From Progne subis subis (taxonomy: Eukaryota > Chordata > Aves > Passeriformes > Hirundinidae), in contig JAKJHU010000056.1 in NCBI GenBank assembly GCA_022316685.1, positions 1,045,872 to 1,109,871 on the forward strand: a stretch of 64,000 bases of DNA, given 5' to 3'. The notes under the pieces were generated by a model. It ran no database searches, was not told the origin of the DNA, and was given only the letters and a program-made list of their open reading frames with translations. Shown here piece by piece: positions 55,056-64,000 of the stretch (position 1 is its first letter; every line of letters starts with the position of its first letter). The position numbers and the translations under genes are program-made.

Positions 55056-58000
55056 AGCTCTATAACTGAAGAGCTGTAAAAGTTCTTCAGCATGGAACGA
55101 AGAGATGTTCTGGTGTGGAAAGAGATGAACCTTGTACCAGTGCTTTTAAAGGATTTAACTTGTTTCCTGGTGGGGGGGAAAAAAAAAAAATTACTTTTAA
55201 AATTTGGAGTAAATTTTGAGATTACCAGCTCAGCTATTTTTTCATAGTGGAAATCCATTTGTAGCCCAGTTCTTTAATTTGTACTGGTTTTGCCTGAGAA
55301 TAGCCATATGTGGCTTTTATTGGATTTGGACGGTTCCATACCACTCAAGTGCATGAATACAAAAAGCAAGTTTCCTACCTGCAGTGAGAACCTCTACTGT
55401 AAAACTGCCCCCCTGCCCCCTCACCCCCGATTCTGGCTAATACTATATATAAATAAAAAAGGATTACTCAGCACTGGGCATGACTCATGCCACTTTAGAG
55501 GTGTGGATTAATATCTATGTTGATTATGCTTGGTTAGTATTAATAACTGCTGAGTAGCTTCCTTAGGTTTAAATAACTTCTGGTACACTGAATCAGGGAA
55601 CTTTGATCAGATGAGAACCTGATTTCATTTTAAAAAAAGGATAAAATGCAGGTGGGGTAGAGGAAGCAATTTAAAAAGCATTTCGGTGAAATGTACCCCC
55701 AGAGCAGTGAGTGTTCTGCAGGTGAATAGGGCCTTTGGAGATGCTGCAATTTTTATCTAAAAAGCAGAATATAATCTGCTGTGGTTATGAAGGTGGTTGG
55801 TCTTCTGAGCGTGGATTGCATATAAATTACTGCAGTCTTCTTTTTGAAGCCTGAAAAAAATTCGACCTCATGCTGCTTGTGCTGATCAGATACTCACACA
55901 TGCGAGTTCCCCTGGATCTCACAATTCCTCTTGGAAATGCTGGTAGCAGGAGTGAAGTTGGTTGGAACTGGGTCATTCTCGTTTTGCTACTTTTTTGGAA
56001 AGATGAGAGCTGTGCTGACTGTGGCTGTTTGATTTAGGAGCATCCCCTTTGCTGCAAACAGCTCGTGCCAGAAACGGGAGATAAATTAGTGGTGGGAGTG
56101 CTCCCAGGCTCTGTTCCTGTGCCCTCTCTCCCCTGACAGATTCCTTTGCAGTGATGAGGACAGTGTAGGCTGCATGAACAGATGTGGTGGGAGTTTCTTA
56201 TCCCATCAGAAATCAAGCCTAAATTGAAAATTGAAGTCACCATTTAAGGAATGATTAGGTTTTTTTAATGTCTGTGGTTCGAGTAGCTTTGGAGTTGGGC
56301 TTTGCCTGTGAACATGTTGATCTTTTGGGGCTGTATATTTAGGTTTCTGTCTGTGTTCATCCCAGCCCTGTGTGGGAGAACCTTTTTTCTGGGTAGGGAG
56401 GAACTTGTTAGAATTAAGGTATCTGCTCTCCCAAATTTTATCAAGATGTCCATGGTCATCTGTCTGGTGCTTGTGGAGGAGTCTCATGTGCTGAGAAATC
56501 ACAGCCATTGAAAAGGAGCAGCCTGGAGGTGCTGACCAGGAGCAAGTGGGGTTGTTGGATGTAAAAACCAGGCTGGAATGGGAGGCTCTTGTCCAGTGAT
56601 AACTTCAGGGTTTGGGTTTTTTTGTTTTGTTTTTTGGAGCATGGTGTTCATTGCTAGCTGTGGTGCTTGTGTGCTGGCTGCAGCCAGTTTCACACGCCTG
56701 ATATTTAAAACCCATTCAAGAAAAATGTTACACTGTACAAAATATAACTGCCTGAGCTCTAAATGGAGTGTTTAGGATTCAGTCTTGGTGCCATATGTTT
56801 TGTTTTAGCATTTCCTCATGGATTCCCACTCCTCCCCCCCAGCTTTGCTGAGCAAAATTGATTCCTACACTATATTCCCAGTATTCAGGCTGGTTAATTC
56901 ATTTGAAGACTTTCTTTATGTGCTCATTTTTTCCGCATAAAGTTGGTGGAAAAACCTTAGTTGTTTTATATTATGTTAAAACTTACATTAAATTAACTTT
57001 GGACAAGCATAGATAAGTTAAAAAAAATCAGCGGTCATTCACAGTCCTTGGTCTGCTTGGGAATTGAAGTGGGAGATGCTCAGTACCAGTTTTCTCTGCT
57101 GCTTGTTTCTAGACAAATATGTGTGACCTTGTGTGATCCTGAGTGCAACAGAATAGCCAAGCTAGTCGTGCATCCAGGCTGCCTTTCCTCTGGATACTTG
57201 ACACATCTCATTTCTTTCAGACCTTTGATACCATTGCCCTGCTAGAATTAGAGCTAAACTGAGTCGCTTTTCACCTCTGGGAAGTGAAAGCAAAAGGTGT
57301 TTGGTTCTGTGTGTGCCTTTTTTAGTGCCTCTGTTGTCTGTGCCCTGATAGGAAGGAGGATAAAATGCACGAGGCAGCAAAATGAGGACTTACAAAGCCA
57401 AGCAGTGATGAAGGAGGCTGGCTGGGAAGAATATGTGGAGAGCAGAGACAGACCCCGCTGCTCTCAGCTATTCCCGGGTATTAATGAACAAAACAACGTG
57501 CAGGGCGTTGCTTGTGGAAGAGTTCACACTTCCCTGGGCTTGGTTTCTATGTAGCAGTTGCTTCCAATACTGTTAGGTACCTGGACCGATTAATGTTTAA
57601 CGCTTCCGTTTCTCAAGAACCCATTTAAATAGTTTCAGTTTAATGCAAATATTTTGGCTGGTGCCGGGGGGTGTGGCTGTGCTGTGCTCAGGAGCACACC
57701 TGAGGGGTGTACATGCTGCCTGACAAATGCATGCCTGCGAGGCTTCTTGCTTCTGCAGCTGATGAAATCTTGAAGAGAATCAACTCTTCCACAGCACGTT
57801 TGTCTATTTAAACTTGGCAGCATTTCTTTTCTTTGAGTGTTAGAAGCTTGCCCACTGAGGCAGAGTCTAGCGATGTAATCTTTTAATAAAAGATGAATCT
57901 CTTTAAAATGATGGCAATAACACTTATTGCTAATTGTATTAGTGCATTGCAGCAAACTGTGTCTTGATCAAATTTTCTTGGAGAATTTCCCCAAAAATGG

Positions 58001-61000
58001 GCAATATCCATTGTAAATCTCTGCAGCAATAAATTTAGCTGTGGACTTGCTAATGGAGTGCTTGTAAACTTGGTGTTATTAAACTTTCTTCATAGGGAGA
58101 GACAGACTTGAGGGCTTTGTGGGTGTAGAAGAATAGCTGTTGGAGCAGTGGAATTTGGCATTGCAAAATCTTTGAATTATCAGGATGCTGGGGCTTTCCA
58201 GACAAGTTTAGCCTATTATCCTGCGTTCCCTTTAGAATCAAACAACTGAGATGCAGATATGAAGGGCTTGGCTCTTGAAGTTGCTGCAGTTTCCTGTGAC
58301 TTCACCTAAGGGAGTTCAGCCTTGACATTTTTAAAAAACACGTGAAACTCCGTCTCTCTTCCTGGCAGCCATGTGGGAAAGCCTTGGAGACAGGGTTAGG
58401 TCCCTGGCTGACAGGCAGGCCAGGCTCTTCACCAAAAGGTCATAGCTCTTGGTGTGTAAGAAGAGCTGGGGTACCTCTGGTAGGCAAAATAATGCATATA
58501 CCAATAAAGGGAGCCAGACTAAGAACAAAATCCAACTTCTCTGGCTTGAGTAAGACAAGATCACTGTAGCAAATATGTGACTACAGCTGAATGGCAGCAG
58601 GGATACAGGCTGGGTCCATTGTACTGAGTGAGAATTTCTCATGTCCCTTGTGTGCATGAAGATAAATGAAGGGTCTGACCTTAGTGTGGGGTTCTCTCAG
58701 CCCTAAGTTTGATCCCTTAACTTGTCTGAGTGTGTTGTTTGCCTTGAAACACTGCTCATGAGTGGGGTTTCCACGTTAATCATCACAGCCTGCACATTCC
58801 TTGGTTTTAACCATATTAGGTGGTCCTGTCACACTGTACAAGCAGGTAGGGATTTGTGGTGACATAAATGCACAAACAAAAAATCCAGTACTCCTTTTCA
58901 CAACTGACCTCAACAGCTACAACAGCCAGCAAAGGTTTTTATCCAAGTCCTTTTTTTCACCACTCCCTAATGTTCTTAAAGGTGGTTGTTTCCTGGTGTG
59001 CACCACTGCAAACAGAAATTTTGCTTAATGTGAATTTTCTTGTAATTAAGAGCAATTCCATCCTAGAAAAAGACATTTGGTTATGTATCAACCTCTATCA
59101 AACTAGGGTCTAAAGTGCCTTACCAGGATTTCTGAGACCTCTGTGGTTCTACACACTGCTAAGTCTGCAGGGGATGATTGTCTGCCACTCTTAAAGGCTT
59201 CACAGATCCCATCCGTGAGTGAAGCACAGAGTAAATTCAGAGCACTGATTCACTTTCTCACCAAATTACCATATTAGGCACATCTCCCTTGCACCTTCCA
59301 TTCCTTACAGTTTTATACAGCTTGTACTGCATGCTTGTGAAACGACACCTTCAAAGTCTGATAACTTAGTCAAATTAAAATGCATTTGTGAGGGAGCAAA
59401 AAAGGTTTTCTGAATGAGGTTTTAATTTTTTTTGCCAGATTTCAATTTTCTGCTCCAGCTGCCTTGTCCTGAGAGTTTGGGGCGGGGGAGAGGAAAAATT
59501 CTTGTTTTCTTTCATTTCATTGTTCCTTGCTAGACTGACTTTATAGCATTCTCCCCAATGGATATTTCCTTTGGGCAGGAAATGAGCCTATGTAAATTCA
59601 TTCTAGAAAGAAAAGGTACAAGCAATTGTTAAGGAATTGTGTGAATTGGAATACTTCAGTGATCATCTCTTATTGTAGTAAATTCTCCTTGAGTTTTGCC
59701 GAAGTTTTACTGGTTTATAGTCATGAATGGTAACTTAAGGACAAACTTTACTCTTATTGCAGGCATCTTGCTATTAATAAAGTTGTGTGGGAGGATGCTG
59801 TTCCCATTTCATCCATTCACAGAGCTGAATTAAGTTAAAAATGCAGAGTGAAAATTTGACCTTGAGTAGTACCCACCTCACTTCTGGTGAGATCTGACTG
59901 AGCACGTGGCTTGTCCAGTGGTATCCTCTGCTGGCTTGTTGTGTGGAAGAATTGAAGTTGGCTTTTGCCTTAGAGCAGAGCTAATCGACAATTTTTACAG
60001 TTCATTAGAGGGGAGGGTGTTGTTGGGTAGGAAAATGTCTGAAAAACTATTTGTGAACGTGGAATTGTGTTGAGGTACTTGTGGCAGGGTGCGAGATTAT
60101 TGCGTATTGGGACATTTCAACATATGTTTTGTAAAACTGATGGTTTACTAAATATTGGATGAGAGCTCCATAGTTACTGTTGGACAGGTTGTGCATTTTC
60201 AATTTTGATTCTCACTAAGTTAAACTCTTGTTTGTTTTCAGTCTTCAGGGGATTTTAAGTAGATTTCCTTGGATTCTGGGGTTCATTCCAGCTCTTCTGA
60301 AAAAGAAGCCTTGAAAACAGTGCAGAGGGTATTGGAAAACGTTGTTATTTGGAAAGTGAGAGGGCACATTAATGGCTGTGGGATGAGAGCACTTAAAGAA
60401 TATTTTTCTTAACAAAATTATTGGCTCGGCTGTGCTCTGAGCTGATACCTGTTGAGGTCAGTGGAGCAGCTGAATCTGCAGTTGGGAATTTCAGGCTGTC
60501 TCCAGCTTCAGGCAGGCAACACAATATTACGTTATCTTGATGTCTTGAAAATTCATTAATTAAAGATAATGCTTCTTGTTGTGGAGTGAACACCTTTCCT
60601 GCAAAATCCATGGAGACGGATTTCATGATGTCAGTTTTCAGAACAAAACCAGAAAGCTCCTGTCACTCTCTGAGACACAGAGCTAGTGAGGACTCCCAGG
60701 GTTGTGGAGTTCAGTCCTCTGCTCTGGCTGATGCCAAATTGTATAATCCCTATACAGAATTAATGAATGCTTGTGCTGGAAATGGCACATGGGGGAATTA
60801 CTGACACACGTTCTATTAAACACTGAAACCTCCCTGTGACCCTGTCATTGCTGGATGAAACAGCTGCTTAATGGATTCCCCAGGACAGTGGGAAGTAACA
60901 ATGCCTTCTCTTTCAGAGCACTTGGCTGAGACTTGGTGGTTTTCTTACACTTGCTTTATGTTCAGGCTGTATCTGCAAGGACAACTCCCTGTAAAAGTCC

Positions 61001-61159
61001 AGGAAAGCTGAACCTTAAAGGTGTTGATACCAATGTCTCCAGTTTGTGATTCCTCAAGATCTACCAATGGAAATGGAATTCTTTGGAAACTTGTTGTGTT
61101 ATGTCTTTACTTCCTAGGCCACTTCTTTGTGAATCTTTCTGTCTCTCACCATGCGAGGT

Positions 61160-61535
61160 AGTCATAAAATCAGAGTCAGGAGATCATTAAGATGGGAAAA
61201 GACCTTTAAGATCATCAAGTCCAGTCAGTTACCCTGCGCCACTGTGTTCAACATGAAATGTTGTCCCCAAGTGCCCACATCCAGTGTTTTTTGAATGCTT
61301 CCAGGCATGGTGATTCCACCACTTTCCTGGGCAGCCTGTTCCAATGCCTGACTGTCCTTTCAGTTAAGGTGGTTTTCCTAATACCTGATATAAACCTCTC
61401 ATGGTGCAACTTAAGGCTATTTCCTCTCATCCTGTCTCTTAGATGGGAGTAGAGACTGTCTCCCACCTTGCTCCAGCCTCCTTTCACAGAGTTGTAGAGG
61501 ACAATAAGCTCCCTCCCCAGGAGCAGCAAGCAAAT
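61160..61535 (-). repeat. CR1 LINE fragment in OXSR1 intron 1
   Basis: It is a minus-strand CR1 with GATGGGAAAAGACCTTTAAG, CATCAAGTCCAGTCAGTTAC, CCAATGCCTGACTGTCCTTT, CAGCCTCCTTTCACAGAG and AGCTCCCTCCCCAGGAGC blocks. Confidence 0.92.
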
Positions 61536-61605
61536 TGAAAGGTGAAGCCGTAAGTTCCATCCTTTCACTGAGGTAAAAATAGTCATTGAGGATGCCAATT
61601 GCTGT

Positions 61606-61655
61606 CTAATAAATAGCTTGGTATTAACAGCTAATAAATACCTTGGTATTGACTT
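61606..61655. repeat. 25-bp tandem duplication
   Basis: CTAATAAATAGCTTGGTATT at 61606 repeats as CTAATAAATACCTTGGTATT at 61631, two adjacent 25-base units with few differences. Confidence 0.85.
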
Positions 61656-64000
61656 GCAGCAAACTGTACTTCACTGGAAAAAGCATCTTGAGCATGAACA
61701 GTTTTCCTGTTGAACGATTCACCAATGCAAATCTTATTTGAACAGCTGAGATGCCTGATGAACTGGCAACCTCAGCTCAGTTATTTGTCCAAGTCCTAAA
61801 GCTAAGGATGGTTCTTGTTACTCTTGGTTAAAGAATGTAATTTTTAACTAGTGGGCTAATCTTGTGTGCTGAACAGACTAATAGATGCCGAAAATATTTA
61901 CTAGATCAAGATACTTGCTGACAAGAAAGGATAATAGCCTTTGAGAGAGGATATATCTGATACTTAAAAGCTTATTTACCTAAAATAACCACCGTGCTAT
62001 CAAACATCTGCACTGTAAGCAGACAGATTGTTCTGTTAAGTGGAAACCTGGCCAAATAAAATATCCTCTACAGCTGACAATTACATTTGAGACAGAGTTC
62101 AGAGATAAAGATTGGGAGGGAAGAAAGGAGAACACTGGTTTGGCTACTGTACCAGTGCTGTGTTTTCAGCCTTGGTAATACCTGATGAAAGCCAGCATGA
62201 TACTTACATTGCTGCATATACCATAGAAGCAATTGACAGAGATTAAAAAGGAAGGATGAACCTTCTCCACTAAAGTTGCTGTGTTTGGAAATGGGATGTT
62301 TGAGCCTGCTTTCCATCGTGTAGAATTAACACTGCATAGCTGCAGTGCACTTTAAATTAGCCAGAGATGTTGGCACAAAATCAAATAAATATAATTGGTT
62401 TCAAACTAAAAATCTAATTTAGGCATGCTAATAGCATCTTAAGTAAATGTGGCCGGTCACGCAGGACTTGTGTAACTGGCCCTTGGTGCTTACTGTAGTT
62501 ACTGCCATGGGGAAAATGGTCTCAGAGGTGTTCCCCAAATCACTGGGTACACTGGATAGCTGGAGGGTGTTTTATTAAAGGCATGATGGAATGTCTGCTA
62601 GTCTGGACTGATCTGGGATATTGTGAGGGCTGCAGGAGGTCAGGCACACAGCCAAGAGCAGCACCCTCTGCCACCTTCTCTTCCGTGCTTTGGTGTTTGC
62701 AGTGGAAATTTTGGAGGAATCATCTGATTCTCCTCCCTGGTTCTCTCTGCTGATACCTATTGTGGCCAGGGGCTTTTTCCCTGGTCTTTTTTTCCCTTGC
62801 ATCTCTTGCTCTGGTGTGGAGTCTGATGCTGGGGGGCTGTGGCTTTGTCTCATAGAGAGGCAGTGGAAAACTTGCCTTGGCTGCATGTGTGTGGGCTGGG
62901 GACTGCAGATGAAATCAAACAGCAAAGTGACTCAGTGACAACTTTTTCACGTATCTTGCTGACATGCTTTGCATGGCCAACACTATTCCTCGCCCTCTGT
63001 TCCAGTCCTGGCCTGTTTTGTATTGACAGGCTGACCATTTTCTCTCCAAGCCTGTGACTTCCCTGCTTAGTCTGTGAGGATTCTCAACCTGAATGTTTGC
63101 CGAAGGTGGAAAACATGACATTTTTCTGTGTTCAGGGCCTAAGAGATATTGAAAGATTTTTGAGAGAACAATGTGGTGTGGGGTGGGGTCAAAAATTTCC
63201 ATAAGACTTCCCTTCCTTTCTGCAGAAACTTTGGCATTGAGTCATTTAGATTACAGTAGCTAACCTCTCTCCAGCTTAGAAATCAATGTCATTTATTTAT
63301 TTATAGTTTAGAGTTCAGTGGGGCCATGGGGAGATGTACCTAGCTTGGGGTATTGCCCATCAGTTGCTGATGGCTCTGAAAATAATACTGGGTTCCTTAC
63401 AAGTGATTTGATTTAGGTTTATATTCCTTTCTCTGAGATGTGAATTAAAAACTTGGGCAATAAGTCTGCAGCATCGAGTGTTTCTGTATTGATGGACCAC
63501 TGGAGGGGGAAGCATGTTTAAACAAGTGCTGGCAGCGCTGTGGGATCTTTGCTGGCTTATCATCCTTCTCCACTGTACATGAAGCAGCAGGAATCTTGAG
63601 AAATACATTGTCTTACATGGGCAGAAACCTCTGGACACAATGTGTGGTTTTCAGTGGTATTCTCAACTGCAAGGGCTCTTGTCAAGATGGTGAATAACTC
63701 GCTGTCAGCAAGTTTATGTGCTGTTCAAATGTTTTGGCTCTATTTCTAATTGGACAGCAGACTTTCAGAATATGCTTCTCCTTATTTTCTGAAATTCTCT
63801 GAGTAGGCTTGACTAATGCTGGAATATCAGTTGTCTGTTGGACACTGCAGGTGCTGACATAAATTGAGCAAAGACCCTCAGGCTTTGAAAAAGACACATA
63901 ATGGTGTATTAATAACAGAAATCCCTTGTATTGTGAATACTATTTAAGGTCTTTGACCTCACAACTTTCACAGAATCTCAAGCTACATGAGTTCTGGCTA

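Larger units (their letters stand above)
52715..64000 (+). other. OXSR1: OXSR1 intron 1 (incomplete)
   Basis: Following donor GTGAGC, no exon coding for the kinase glycine loop was found before the window ends, so intron 1 exceeds 11.2 kb. It contains a GC-rich diverged tandem repeat (52740-53240), a C15 run, T-rich tracts, one CR1 (61.2-61.5 kb) and a 25-bp duplication. No nested gene is recognised. Confidence 0.75.

Noticed and set aside
52715..64000. Search for OXSR1 exon 2 or a nested gene in intron 1
   Set aside because: No frame with the kinase glycine loop or any other domain was found. Open frames here are short and unrelated to known families.

Overview
This is vertebrate nuclear DNA, almost certainly from a bird and plausibly a songbird. 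Split genes with GT-AG introns, CpG-rich promoters, at least twelve fragments of the avian LINE family CR1, and a solo retroviral LTR of a type common in bird genomes all point that way. The species cannot be named from the sequence alone.

Three genes lie head to tail on the + strand. (1) CRY-DASH (11485-29246, 14 coding exons) encodes a DASH-type cryptochrome/photolyase flavoprotein. (2) MYD88 (30982-39958, 5 coding exons, 303 aa, complete and intact) encodes the death-domain/TIR adaptor for Toll-like and IL-1 receptors. (3) OXSR1 (first coding exon 52645-52714 only) encodes a STE20-family kinase of the WNK ion-homeostasis pathway. Its first intron runs off the window end, and no second exon was found in the 11.3 kb available.

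Layout: 1-10.9 kb is intergenic, with no recognised gene and several stretches that look like candidate regulatory DNA. From 10.9 to 11.5 kb is the CpG-rich CRY-DASH promoter. The CRY-DASH body carries CR1 pieces and a minus-strand solo LTR in intron 6. From 29.2 to 30.98 kb is the short CRY-DASH/MYD88 spacer, where a CR1 runs up to the MYD88 CpG promoter. From 40.0 to 52.0 kb is intergenic DNA with CR1 pieces. From 52.08 to 52.6 kb is the OXSR1 promoter, with two CCAAT boxes and two YY1-like sites.

The most notable observation is in CRY-DASH. Exons 1-12 and 14 join in frame with consensus splice sites, but exon 13 carries one extra base near 27845-27852. As written, the protein leaves frame after residue 445 and stops at 27914-27916 (466 aa). 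The ancestral frame resumes just after the extra base, and only that frame joins correctly to exon 14 and its [14 protein letters not shown] tail. This is either a very young disabling mutation or an assembly error. Apart from gene order the three genes do not obviously form a pathway: DNA/light biology, innate immune signalling and ion/volume control. Mammals keep the MYD88-OXSR1 neighbourhood but lack CRY-DASH.
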